The notes beneath the pieces were generated by a model. That model was not told the DNA's origin, ran no database searches, and saw only the letters and a list, made by a program, of their open reading frames with translations. Positions 38,655 to 47,950 of a DNA stretch of 64,000 bases are shown in pieces. Every line of letters begins with the position of its first letter. The first letter of the stretch is position 1. Source of the DNA: MFD04580-c1 sp963702995 (GTDB taxonomy: Bacteria > Planctomycetota > Phycisphaerae > Tepidisphaerales > Tepidisphaeraceae); contig OY969783.1 of NCBI GenBank assembly GCA_963702995.1, positions 2,356,001 to 2,420,000 of the forward strand. Direction: 5' to 3'. Made by a program: the position numbers and the translations under genes.

Positions 38655-39276
38655 ATGTTTACCGGGATCATCCAACAAACGGTGCGGGTCGTCGGCATTG
38701 CCGATGGGCCGCGGTTTCGTCGATTGACGCTTGCTTGCGATTGGGACGACGTGGCGCGTGGGAGAGTCGGTCGCCGTCAATGGCGCGTGCCTGACGGTGG
38801 CCGAGCCGGCGCGGGGCGAACTGCAGTTTGACGTCGTCCCCGAGACGCTTGGCAAGACCAACCTTGGCCTACTCAAGGCCGGGGATCGCGTTCATGTGGA
38901 ACGATCCTTGCGGGTTGGCGATCGGATCGACGGCCATTTCGTGCAGGGGCACGTTGACGGGACGGCAAACGTGGTGCGACAGGTCTCGGCCGATGGCGAC
39001 TGGCGTCTGGTGCTGGAAGCATCGGCGGCTCTGATGAAGTATATCATTCCCAAGGGATCGGTGACCCTCGACGGTGTGAGCCTGACGATCGCCGCCGTTC
39101 GGGAGCGCGAGTTCGAGGTGGCGCTGATCCCCACCACGCTGCAACTAACGAATCTCGGCGGGCTTGCGATCGGATGGCCCGTGAACCTGGAGTGCGATAT
39201 CCTCACCAAGACGGTCGTGGCGACGCTTGAACGCCTTGCCCCGCGAGCCGAAGATGGAGCGCGTGGGGCCTCATGA
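38655..39276 (+). CDS. ribE: riboflavin synthase alpha chain (one frameshift)
   Basis: Catalyses dismutation of two 6,7-dimethyl-8-ribityllumazines to riboflavin. The true N-terminus MFTGIIQQTVRVVGIADGP starts at 38655. One extra base near 38758-38766 shifts the frame before GESVAVNGACLTVAEPARGE. The rest shows the duplicated lumazine-binding domains (DVVPETLGKTNL...VHVERSLRVGDRIDGHFVQG and KGSVTLDGVSLTIAAVRE...FEVALIPTTLQLTNLG). The length is about 207 residues as usual. No FMN riboswitch is present: a MITE-like element ends 12 bases upstream. Gene symbol ribE follows E. coli-type usage (ribC in some sources). Confidence 0.9.
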
Positions 39277-39289
39277 TCCGGAGCGGCCG

Positions 39290-39551
39290 ATGGCTGTCTA
39301 TAACGAAGGCTATGTCATCGGAGTTGTCCTGGGCTGCCTCGGCCTTCTGATGAGCTGGTTCGGCATCATGCAGTTAGCGCCCAACACAAACGTACTCACG
39401 CTTCTCTTCCTGCTGACGTGGGTCTTCGCGCAAGGCAAGGTGCCCGCGGCGGCACAGGAGCCGGGCCCGAACGGGCCCTGCGGCACGATGCCGCGGCCGC
39501 CGAGCCACAACGCCGCGTCTCGGGTACCCAAAACGCTTTGCCGGGGCGGAG
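39290..39551 (+). CDS. possible small membrane protein, end uncertain
   Basis: ATG 39290 (MAVYNEGYVIGVVLGCLGLL), 14 bases after the ribE stop, has GGAGCGG upstream. One or two membrane segments are predicted (IGVVLGCLGLLMSWFGIMQL; VLTLLFLLTWVFAQ). The frame then runs on out of phase into pdxA to 39742, giving an implausible arginine-rich tail, so the real end is probably before 39552 and hidden by an indel. I do not recognise the family; it could also be non-coding. Confidence 0.35.
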
Positions 39552-40619
39552 ATGTACGATCCTGTGAGCCCCATGAACGACTACCGGCCGACGCTTGCGA
39601 TCACCATGGGCGAACCCGCCGGCATCGGGCCGGAGGTGATCGTAAAGGCCCTCGCCGACCCCGTCCTACGCCATCGCGCCCGGTACATCATCTATGGCAT
39701 GAACGAGCTGCTGGCGTACGCGGCCGACATCGCCGAGTTTGACGTCTTCTGGTGGCGGGATCAGTACAACGGCCGCCTGCGCAGCTACCCGCACGACGTG
39801 GTCGTCGTTGACAACGACCAATACACGATGCTCGGCTCCGCCATCCGCAGCCCCAGCAAGATGGGGGGCGAGGCGTCGATGCGGTTCTGCCTCGACGCGA
39901 TCGACGCCGCCAAGGCCGGCCTGGTGGACGCCGTGGTGACGGCGCCGATCGCCAAGGAGAGCTGGAAGTTGGCGGGCTACCCGTGGCCGGGGCATACCGA
40001 GCTGTTCGCCCATCGAACCGGCGCCCGCCGCCACGCGATGATGTTCGCGGGCGGACCGCTGAAGGTGGTTCTGGCGACGGTGCATATCCCGCTCAACAGC
40101 CTGTGGGGGCGGCTCAACATCGGCGCTGTCTTCCATCCGATCGAGCTGCTGCACCAGACAATGGTGGAATGGTTCGACACGCCCAAGCCGCGGATCGCGG
40201 TCTGCGGCGTGAACCCGCACGCGAGCGAGAACGGGCAGTTCGGCGATGAGGAAGAGCGGATCATCTCCCCCGCCATCCTGATGGCCCGCGACCAGGGGAT
40301 CGACGCCACCGGCCCCTACCCGCCCGACACGATCTTCCTGGCCGCGCGGGACGGAAAGTTTGATGCCGTCGTCGCCATGTACCACGACCAGGGGTTGATC
40401 CCGGTGAAGTTGCTCGCCTTTGATCAGGCGGTCAACCTGACGATCGGGCTGCCGATCATCCGCACCAGCCCCGATCATGGCACCGCGTTCGACATCGTCG
40501 GCCGCAACCGGGCCAACCCCGGCAGCATGCGGGCGGCGATCGAGCTGGCGATCGATTTAGCCGTCAAGCGCCACGCCCGGGCGGAGATCGAAGCGAGGGC
40601 GCGGCGATCGGCGACGTGA
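39552..40619 (+). CDS. pdxA: 4-hydroxythreonine-4-phosphate dehydrogenase PdxA
   Basis: NAD-dependent, metal-dependent enzyme of the DXP-dependent vitamin B6 pathway. Signature segments are LAITMGEPAGIGPEVIVKAL at the N-terminus, GLVDAVVTAPIAKESWKLAG, the metal His in WPGHTELFAHRTGARRHAMM, VHIPLNSLWGRLN, CGVNPHASENGQFGDEE, MYHDQGLIPVKLLAF with the second metal His, and RTSPDHGTAFDIVGRN. At 355 residues it is slightly longer than usual. ATG 39573 (MNDYRPTLAIT) is an equally likely start since neither has a well-spaced ribosome site. It follows ribE and a possible small gene on the same strand, suggesting a cofactor operon. Confidence 0.95.
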   Translation: MYDPVSPMNDYRPTLAITMGEPAGIGPEVIVKALADPVLRHRARYIIYGMNELLAYAADIAEFDVFWWRDQYNGRLRSYPHDVVVVDNDQYTMLGSAIRSPSKMGGEASMRFCLDAIDAAKAGLVDAVVTAPIAKESWKLAGYPWPGHTELFAHRTGARRHAMMFAGGPLKVVLATVHIPLNSLWGRLNIGAVFHPIELLHQTMVEWFDTPKPRIAVCGVNPHASENGQFGDEEERIISPAILMARDQGIDATGPYPPDTIFLAARDGKFDAVVAMYHDQGLIPVKLLAFDQAVNLTIGLPIIRTSPDHGTAFDIVGRNRANPGSMRAAIELAIDLAVKRHARAEIEARARRSAT

Positions 40620-40700
40620 TAACTGGTTTTTTTGTTCGTGTCACGCGCGATCAAGGGCTCGTTCCATCCCAAAAGATCGGGTGTACGGCCGCGAACAAGT

Positions 40701-40724
40701 GCCGCCGGTGCCCTCACCGGCGGC
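40701..40724 (+). terminator. possible terminator hairpin after pdxA
   Basis: GCCGCCGGT-GCCCTC-ACCGGCGGC is a perfect 9-bp stem, 81 bases after the pdxA stop and between convergent genes. There is no U tract, so intrinsic termination is only possible. The other DNA in 40620-40818 holds no gene. Confidence 0.45.
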
Positions 40725-40818
40725 GTTGCGGACCGGAACAGGCCCGCTGGTAAGGGAACCAACGACACCTCGGATGATCACCGCCCACCCGCAGTCTCGC
40801 CTGGGACGGCCCACTTGC

Positions 40819-41215
40819 TTATGCACCGTCGTTCAGCCGCTGGAAGAAGCGGATGGCGTCATCCCTCGACGCGACATGGCTGGCGATTCCGACGGCTAAA
40901 GCGTCCGCCTCGTCCACCGGAACGTTTGTCTGAACACCATTCAGTTCTAGAAAGACAAGTGCGGAATGCATTGCCGTACGCTTGTTCCCGTCTTCAGAGG
41001 GGTGATTGCTCGCGATATGGAACAAGTACGCGGCCGCCATCGAACCTAGATTCGCGTGCAGATACGATCCGCCGAATGCTTGCTGGGGCTGACTGACGGC
41101 CGATTCCAGAAGCCCTCGATTCAGTAGGTTGTGAGAGCCGCCGAATGTGCTCACTTGATACGCATGAAGTCTGATGACTTCTTCGACGGTGAGAAAGAGG
41201 GGGGGGCTTCGTCAT
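40819..41215 (-). CDS. doc: Doc-type (Fic-fold) toxin, frame disrupted at a run of eight C
   Basis: The protein reads MTKPP, then LFLTVEEVIRLHAYQVSTFG, GSHNLLNRGLLESAVSQPQQ, and the Fic/Doc motif NHPSEDGNKRTAMHSALVFL, ending in an RFFQRLN helix. In Doc toxins this motif phosphorylates EF-Tu and stops translation. Start ATG 41215 overlaps the antitoxin stop (ATGA). Codons 4-6 are a run of eight C; seven would keep the frame open, so the gene as given is out of frame after codon 5. This may be a base-call error or true slippage. The second motif position is Ser where Phe is usual (HPFxDGNKR), which is tolerated in some Doc relatives. Confidence 0.82.
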
Positions 41216-41451
41216 TTTGCCAGCCGTCTGAACAGATCGGCATTCTGTTCGCCTGTTCGCTTCATCACGCTATCGAAGCGACCGGCCCGCTCGGCCTCGG
41301 TCAAGGGGCGGATGATGAGTTGAGCCCCGTCGGTGGTGATCAGCAGGTCCGTCTGATCGTCAATCCCAAGCGAATCCAGGATTGGTCGATCGATGACGAC
41401 CGCGGAAGCACTCCCGTGACGCGAGATTCGTTGGACCTGGCCTGCAACCAT
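41212..41451 (-). CDS. AbrB/MazE-type antitoxin of the Doc pair
   Basis: A 79-residue swapped-hairpin AbrB-type protein: VQRISRHGSASAVVIDRPIL, DSLGIDDQTDLLITTDGAQL, IIRPLTEAERAGRFDSVMKR. The first part binds DNA and the acidic, flexible C-terminus would cover the toxin. Start ATG 41451 is chosen for the GAGG six bases before it; an upstream ATG would add about 14 residues. It overlaps the toxin start by four bases, the normal coupling for type II toxin-antitoxin operons, and should repress its own promoter. Confidence 0.8.
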   Translation of the reverse strand: MVAGQVQRISRHGSASAVVIDRPILDSLGIDDQTDLLITTDGAQLIIRPLTEAERAGRFDSVMKRTGEQNADLFRRLAK

Positions 41452-41540
41452 CGGTGACCTCGTTTGAATCTCCAAAGCGTAACTCGATGTCATGATCTTG
41501 GCCACGCGGCAAAACAATGTCCAAAGCACAACGAGCCTGT

Positions 41541-41599
41541 TGTAGGGGGTGGTTCACCGCGCCACCGCGTCCGTGCGGCGTGGTGAACCACGCCCTACA
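41541..41599. repeat. TGTAGGGxGTGGTTCACC hairpin repeat
   Basis: TGTAGGGGGTGGTTCACC and GGTGAACCACGCCCTACA are reverse complements with one mismatch, around a 23-base GC loop. It lies upstream of the antitoxin gene and downstream of the PVC heme protein gene. Confidence 0.75.
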
Positions 41600-41673
41600 T
41601 TCGCCGATTGTCCAGACGGCGGAAGCGGGGTGTTTCTGACGTCCGGAGAGTCGGCGCCGAAGATTCGCCCGCG

Positions 41674-44600
41674 TCATAGCCCCGACAGGAACTCCACCAA
41701 ATCCCGGATATCCTCCTTCGAGAGCGATTTGGAGATGTCGTCCGGCATGCCAGATTGGCCCCCCTTGCGGGTGCGGATCGTCGCCTTCTCGATCTTCACA
41801 ATCCCCTGGTTCGGGACGTCGAGGCGGACTTCCTTGTCATCCTCGCTCTTGAGCAGGCCGGAAAAGGCGTCGCCGTCGGTCGTCCAGATGGAGACCGTCT
41901 CGTAGCCGGGGGCGATCTTCTTGCTGGGGTAGAGGATCGATTCGAGGATGTATTCGCGCGTGCCGCCCCGCTTGCTCAGGCCGGCCATGTCGGGGCCGGC
42001 GTTTCCGCCGACGCCGCGGATCGCGTGGCAGCGAAGGCAGGAGACGTCCTGCCGCTCGCGAAAGATTGACTCGCCGTGCTCAGCGTCGCCACCGGCGAGC
42101 GTCTCGCGATAGGCCGCCAGATCGTCCCCCTTCTTGCGGGTGGCCGCGTTGTACGCCTTGAGGCGATCGGCCACCTTGCCACTCTTGCGCGTCGCTGCGG
42201 CCGTCAGCAGGTCAAGCCGCGCCTCGGGCGTCAGCTTGCCGGTCGCCGCGCGGTCAAACGCCTCCATCAACAGCGCATCGCCTTCTTTCACGCCCTCCTT
42301 GCTTGTCCCCTTCGTTCCGACCGACCCGATCGCCTGGAGCGCCGCCTGCTGTTCCCTGGCCGAGCCGGATTCGATGAACTTCGCCAGCGCCGCGAAACCG
42401 CCCGGGACGCGCGGCGCGAGCCCGATCGCCGCAACCCGCACCGGCTCGGCGGGGTCGGCTAGTGCGAGGTTGACACTGCCGGGCAGCTTCTTGTCTTTCC
42501 GGTCGGCCATCACCCCAAGGGCCGCGGCCCGGAGCGTCGGCGGCGCCGAAGCGTCGGCGACAATGCTCTCCAACGGAGTGGTATTGATCTCCAGCGCCGT
42601 CCCGGCACTGAGGGCCGCGACGCGCACCGAGCTGGGCGCGGATTTCAGGATCTCATTCAGCAGCGGCGCCAGGCCCGCCTTGGCGGCCGCCGTGTTGCGG
42701 GGCGGCAGCGGGCGATAGAGCCCCGTGACAATGTCGCGGCCGAGCGACTTGTCCCAGTCCCCCAGCATCTTCAGCGCCTCGGCCCGCAGCACGGTCGATC
42801 CCGTGCCGCTCGCGGCGAACTTGGCCAGGGCGGCCGCCGATTCATTCGTCCCCATGCGGAAGTTCGCGTTCACCGCCCGCGTCAGGACCGGCTCGGACAG
42901 CCCGGCGGTGGCGATCAGTTTCGCCAGCGCCGGCAGCGCCTCGGCGATCGGCTCATCGTTGATCGCCCGCGCCGCTTCTAGGACCAGGTCCGGCTGTGCG
43001 TCGGCGAGGAAGCGGGCGATCTCCGGGCTCTTCTGCCGCCGCAGCGCGAGCAGGACGCCCATCCGCACCGCCGGCGATTGGTCGCTCGACGCCGACAGCA
43101 GCGCGCTGTTGTCCTTCATGCCAACCAGGGCCATGACGCCGGCATGCCGGAGATAAGCGTCCTGGTCGTTGTTCTCACGCAGAAGGTTCAGGATTTGCGG
43201 GAAGGCCTCTTTGGCGCCCAGCCGCGCGATGGACTGGGCGGCAAAGAAACGCACTCGGGGAGAATCGTCGGCGAGTGCCTTGATTAGAGCCGCGGCCGCA
43301 CTGGGGATCCGATCGTCCCCGAGCACCTTGGCGGCCTGCGCGGACTTCTTCGTCCCCGTCCGCCAGAAGCGGCATGACGGCGGAGAGCGCCGCCGGGCTC
43401 TTGCGCCGAACTTGGCCGAGCCCCCAGATCGCATGCAGCCGGGCCAGAGCATTGTCGCTGTGAATCGCCACGGCGGTGAAGACGGGGATGGATCCGTCGC
43501 CCAGGTCGGCGAGCGCGAACTGGGCGGCCTGGCGGACGCGCATGTCCGGGAAGGTGAGCAGCCGCGCCAGTTCCGCCGGCGGCCGCTTGGAGAACCCGTC
43601 GGCCATGAGCTTCCGTGTCTCGGCGACGATCGGGGCGGTCGCCGTCTTAGGCTCGAAGAGGTGGTAGAGCCGCCCTTGCCCCTTGGGCTCCCAGCCGTTC
43701 ACCCAGTCGCAGACGTACATCCCGCCGTCCCAGCCGAATTCGACGTCGGTCGCGAGGACGCCGACGATAAATTCCTTCACCTCGGTCGCCTCGAAGCTTG
43801 CACCCTTGGGCTTGTTTTGGATCGAGTAGACGCCGCTGTTCGCGGGGCCGCCGCGGAAGTCAACGAGATAGAACTTGTTGTTGAAGGCCTCGGGCATGCC
43901 AGTGCCGGGGGCGTAGGTGAGGCCGGCGGGCCCGCTGATCTTCTGCCCGGATTTGCCGCCGGTCACCGCCAGCTCGGAGATCGGCGGAAGGCGGTAGTAG
44001 GCGGGGGTGGTTGGGGCGACCTGCCAGAGCTTCTCCACTTCCCACGGCCCGCGGGCCGACGGCCAGGTGTGCCACTGGTACGGCGTCCGCCAGCCGCTGT
44101 CGCCCCCTTCGGCGATGTAGACCCACCGCGCCGCGTCGCCCGAGTCGCTGTTGTTGTCGCCGGTGAAGAGGTTGCCATGCTCGTCAAACGCGAGCTCCTG
44201 CGGGTTGCGCAGGCCGGTGTGGACCACTTCGAGCTCCGTCCCGTCGGTGTTGCAGCGGAGGACCGCGCCGCTGTCGGGGTTGTCGGCGAGCACCTTCCCA
44301 TCTTTTTCGACGTGGAGCGCCCGATCGGCGATGCTCCAGTAGAGCTTTCCGTCCGGACCGAACCGCAGGCCGTGCATATCGTGGCCGCTGTAGTTGTATC
44401 GGACGCCAAAGCCGTAGAAGAGGCTCTGCCGCGCGTCGGCGACGCCGTTGTGATTGTGGAGCTTCCAGAGGTTGGGGATCTCCGTGAAATAGACGTCGTC
44501 CCCCTGCGTGATCACCCCGGCCGCCGTCCCGTCCAGCACGTCGTTGAAGCCTTCGGCGAAGATCGCGTCATAGTCGGCTTTCCCCGAGCCGGCCCGGTCC

Positions 44601-45091
44601 TCAATGATGCGGATTCGGTCCGACTTCGCTCGAAGCGCCTCGATCTCCGCGGGCTTCAGGTGGCGCTGGAGCATCGCCATGCGATCGGCGACGGTGCGGC
44701 AGGAGAGATCTTCCTCGCGCCAGGTCGGCAGCTTGCGCATGTCGAGCACGCACGAGCGCCGGCGATTGGCGTCAACGACGTAGAACCGCCCTTTCGCGTC
44801 GATCGTGAACGACGAGAGGTTCTGCACCCTCGGCTCGGACGCGAACAGCGACGCCTTGAACCCCGGCGGCAGCCGGAAGCCTTCCATCGCCGTGACCGGG
44901 TCGGCGAAGACGACGACAGGGTCCTTCTCCGGCGCATCATCCGCATTCGCTTCCTGCGCCCGGGCCGCGGGCGCTACGGTTAAGCCCAGCGCTACCAAAG
45001 CCCCCGCCGCGGCGTTGAGCAGCACAGCGCAGATTCGATGAACAGGGTTGGTGGACGCGAACGGTTGGAGCGACGTGTCGTTGAGCGCCAT
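41674..45091 (-). CDS. PVC-type membrane-bound dehydrogenase with HEAT repeats and CxxCH heme domain (one frameshift)
   Basis: About 1140 residues from ATG 45091. It has a signal peptide (RICAVLLNAAAGALVALGLT), then a six-bladed beta-propeller of the glucose/sorbosone dehydrogenase type (FRLPPGFKASLFASEPRVQN; VRYNYSGHDMHGLRFGPDGK; HTGLRNPQELAFDEHGNLFT), then many HEAT-like helices, and a C-terminal cytochrome c-like domain with SCLRCHAIRGVGGNAGPDMA (heme CxxCH). This architecture is typical of Planctomycetes and Verrucomicrobia and is thought to oxidise sugars or related compounds outside the cytoplasm, though substrates are unproven. One base is missing near 43337-43343; both halves overlap in sequence logic (DGDEEVRA then AQAAKVLGDD). 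The heme Met ligand was not assigned. Confidence 0.9.
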
Positions 45092-45241
45092 AGAGAAATA
45101 GTACACGGCGGCTTGCCAACCCTCCAACTGCCGGTTGGTCCGGAGCCGAGCCGTACTCACCTTGGCTTTTTCCGCGGGCTCGTCGCATCAGCGGACGGCC
45201 CACCCTCGCATCGGCACCGAGCAATCTCGGAACGTCCCATC

Positions 45242-45462
45242 TTCGGTTTTCCCGTGTGACCGGGGGCGGCGGAGATGGTATTTGGGGGACCGGCGTTTTA
45301 CCGACAATTCGCCGCTGGCGGTGGCGGCCGTCCATGCCGGCCTCGTCAATGTCGAGCAGATCCGCGTGGTGCGGGTCAGTATGCCAACCCGGGGTCGGAA
45401 CGCAATGGCGTGACCAGCCAGCCGCGGCCAACGTTTGGCGGAAGCTTCCGAATTGAGCGTGA
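45242..45462 (+). pseudogene. LCCL-domain fragment split over three frames
   Basis: Plus strand pieces read VTGGGGDGIWGTGV, then FTDNSPLAVAAVHAGLVNVE, then GQYANPGSERNGVTSQPRPT followed by FGGSFRIER. Together they are one LCCL domain (GxVWGTDxYTDDSxLxxAAVHAG ... YxGSxRNGVTS). The shifts are near 45294-45299 (a TTTT run) and near 45375-45380. No start codon or signal peptide is evident upstream, so it is either a relic or a larger gene damaged by sequence error. It occupies the gap between the PVC heme gene and DUF1992 gene. Confidence 0.6.
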
Positions 45463-45466
45463 CGAT

Positions 45467-45997
45467 TCACCCGCTGGCCGGCCCGGCGGGACCGTCCCGC
45501 CGTTGGGAAGCGCCCGGGTCGAGCGGCTGGTCGGCCCCGCGGCCGCGCTGAACGTCAGGACGGCTCACCCGCGACAGGCTGGCCGCAGCGCCGGCAGAAA
45601 CGGGCGCCCGCCGGGCGTCGAGCGAAAGCGGCGCAAAACCGAGCGCGTCAGAGCGAATCGCATTGGTGCCCAGGGTGTTGATCTGCTCGATGGCCCCATT
45701 GATCTGGCGGACCAGTGACTTGACTCGCCACACGCTGACGGCGCCCGACAGTTCTTCTTTCAGCGTCTCAACCTGCTTCCGCCAGCGGACTTCATCGGGC
45801 GTGAAATCGTTCTGCCGCATGATCTTCAGCGCCCACCAGGTAAGCCGCGCTTCCTCGTGTGCGGGGATCGGCTCCAGGTTGAGCGGTTTGCCCGCCCCGG
45901 GAAGGTTGTCGAACTTCCCTTCCCGCATCGCCTCTTCGATCTTGCGATCCGCAAGACGACGAATGGCCTCGCCGATGTCGATGTTCTTGAGCGACAT
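45467..45997 (-). CDS. DUF1992 (DnaJ-homologue C28-like conserved domain) protein
   Basis: The N-terminal 90 residues are the DUF1992 domain: IGEAIRRLADRKIEEAMREG, FDNLPGAGKPLNLEPIPAHE, then LKIMRQNDFTPDEVRW. The rest is a helical region (LKEELSGAVSVWRVKSLVRQ) and a C-terminal tail rich in Ala, Arg and Pro that may be out of frame or poorly conserved. The domain occurs alone in many bacteria and in a eukaryotic DnaJ-like protein; its biochemical role is not established. A MITE-like element begins 72 bases upstream of the start. Confidence 0.85.
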   Translation of the reverse strand: MSLKNIDIGEAIRRLADRKIEEAMREGKFDNLPGAGKPLNLEPIPAHEEARLTWWALKIMRQNDFTPDEVRWRKQVETLKEELSGAVSVWRVKSLVRQINGAIEQINTLGTNAIRSDALGFAPLSLDARRAPVSAGAAASLSRVSRPDVQRGRGADQPLDPGASQRRDGPAGPASG

Positions 45998-46068
45998 GGA
46001 ACTGAATTGTATACCCGAGTGCCGTATAGGGGAGGGGCATCCGGCGTTGACGGCATTTTGGGGCCGTC

Positions 46069-46283
46069 TAACACTACAGCGCTGATTGGGCGATCACGCC
46101 TTCCGAAATCAGAAAATCCGAAGCACGAAATTTCAAGGAACTTCAAACAGAGGCAAAGCGGAAATCGGCACTCGCGCTTGAGTCCGGTTTCTTCTTTTCC
46201 GATTTCTTCATTCCTTCGGATTTCGTGCTTCGGAGTTCGACGTTCTTCCTGTGCTGCAATGACCAATGGCGCTGTAGTGCTAA
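46069..46283 (-). mobile_element. MITE-like element, copy 3 (about 215 bp), inverted core
   Basis: TAACACTACAGCGCT and GGCGCTGTAGTGCTAA bound the element. The inner blocks are the reverse complement of those in copies 1 and 2 (AATCCGAAGCACGAAATTTC is now at the left, TTTCTTCTTTTCCGATTTC and ATTCCTTCGGATTTCGTGC at the right). Same length and termini, so this is a third copy in the opposite orientation. Confidence 0.75.
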
Positions 46284-46665
46284 GACGAAATGAACGCCAA
46301 GACGCCAAGAACGCTAAGGAAGAAGCGCCAAGGGGATCAGTAGCCATCGTTCTGAAGCTCCAGCGACTGTTCGGCCGGCTGTCGGCCACGCACGATGCGC
46401 TCGTAAACGCCTTTCTCGGCGCTGTTCCCCTGGCGTCTTGTCGTTCACTTTTTTTCCCGCAGGCTCATGCGCTGGTTCCTATAAGACATGGCATTTCAAT
46501 ATTGATCCTTAAGTAAACCGCCTTATGGGCCGACCAAAGGGTTGAACCGTGCCGGAGGCCGGTCTGAACGGACGCGGGTGGGCCAACGGGGGCTCGCCGC
46601 CCAATCGACGTTGCCGGTGTTGTCGCTGCCGAGCGGGCGGCGGCCGCCACCGGGGAGAGAATTGC
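46284..46665. other. intergenic, no gene seen
   Basis: Begins with AACGCCAAGACGCCAAGAACG, a simple repeated motif, then unique sequence leading to the next gene. A GGGGAGAGA ribosome site is at 46651-46659. No promoter could be assigned with confidence, although TTGATCCTTAAGTAAAC near 46503 is AT-rich for this genome. Confidence 0.4.
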
Positions 46666-47741
46666 ATGGCACCATCGATCCTGACGCCTCCTGCCGGCAC
46701 CGGCGACGCACCGCTTCCGCGCCCGGGCGGGCGAGGGCAGACGCCCCAGCGGCCCAACGGGTATCGCCCGTCGGTCGCCTCGCTCCCCCCCCTGCCTGAC
46801 CTCAACGAGGTGATGGCCGACCTGGGCCCGGTGAAGGAGATCGTCCATCAGCTCGACAGCGTCCAGAAAGAGATGGACGGCCTCCGGGAAGAGCTGAATT
46901 TGCTGCGACGGCGGGACGAGACGCTGAACTTCTACATGCACCGACTGGACGAAGAGCTTCGGCTGGCGGCGCGGCTGCAGCAGGATTTTTTGCCCAAGTC
47001 GCTGCCGAACGTCGGACGGCTTCATTTCCATACGCTCTTTCGCCCCGCCGGCTATGTCAGCGGCGACCTCTATGACGTGATGCGGCTCGACGAGCGGCGG
47101 ATCGGGTTCTACATGGCCGACGCCGTCGGGCACGGGATGCCGGCCGCGTTGCTGACGATGTTCCTCAAGCACGCCCTGGTCACCAAGGAATTGCTCACCC
47201 CCGGCCCGACGGCGTGACGCCGGCGCCCGGCTATCGGCTCCTGGACCCGGGCGAATCGCTTCGGCGGCTCAACGCCTCCCTCATCGAGCAGGGCCTGTCG
47301 CAGGCCACGTTCGCGACGGCCGTCTACGGCGTCATCGATATCGATACGCTCGAGGTTCGCATGGCCAAGGCGGGCCACCCGAGCCCGGTCATCTTCCGCA
47401 ACGCACCCGGCGAAGACGGGACGAGTGCGGTCGAGAACTTTGACGCCGACGGCTGCCTGCTGGGGATCTTCCCCGACGAAGTCTTCGAGACCCGCACGAT
47501 GAAGCTGGAGCCGGGCGACCGGATGCTTGTCTATTCCGACGGGATTGAAGTCGCCTTCGGCGCCGAAACGGCGAGCGGCCGCGCCCCCGACGACATGCGC
47601 TGGCTCCGAGAGCTCAAGGCCCGCCGCGACCTGACGGCCGAACAATGGCTAAGCGACTTCGCCGAGCACATCGACAGCGAATCCGGCAGCCTCGAGCCAC
47701 GCGACGACCTGACGATGATCGTGATCGAAGTCGCTCGATAA
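46666..47741 (+). CDS. cytoplasmic SpoIIE/PP2C-type phosphatase with coiled coil (one frameshift)
   Basis: Start ATG 46666 follows GGGGAGAGA. The first 45 residues are Pro/Gly-rich and disordered. Residues about 50-110 form a coiled coil (VKEIVHQLDSVQKEMDGLRE; LDEELRLAARLQQDF). The phosphatase domain then shows LFRPAGYVSGDLYDVMRLDE, YMADAVGHGMPAALL, YSDGIEVAFG and RDDLTMIVIEVAR, with metal-binding Asp residues present. One base is missing near 47196-47212 (CCCCC/GGCCC), between LTPGPTA and PAPGYRLLDPGE. There is no membrane helix, unlike the receptor phosphatase at 26449-28423. It probably regulates an anti-sigma partner-switching circuit whose partners are elsewhere. Confidence 0.88.
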
Positions 47742-47799
47742 AAGCCGGGGGAAAGCGGGAGGATCGCCACAGCGACCGGGGAAGAAAGACGGGGAATGT

Positions 47800-47935
47800 G
47801 GCCACAGATGAAGACAAGATGAACACGGATGAGAGGGAAAGGATGAAGGATGAAGCTGAAGGATGAAAGGCACCCGCTTGCATTTCTTCATCCTTCAAAT
47901 TCATCCTTCATCCTTTCCCATTCATCTGCGGCAAT
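47800..47935 (+). repeat. ATGAAGGATGAAG repeat, left copy beside the peroxiredoxin gene
   Basis: Starts GGCCACAGATGAAGACAAG and continues with ATGAAGGATGAAGCTGAAGG, ending in the complementary TTCATCCTTCATCC. It folds on itself, and it is also an inverted copy of the element at 48757-48888 on the other side of the peroxiredoxin gene. Confidence 0.65.
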
Positions 47936-47950
47936 TCTTCCCCTCCGCCA

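Noticed and set aside
43169..44983. 604-codon open frame on the plus strand
   Set aside because: Antisense to the PVC-type heme protein, which is well conserved; the frame has no recognisable domain.
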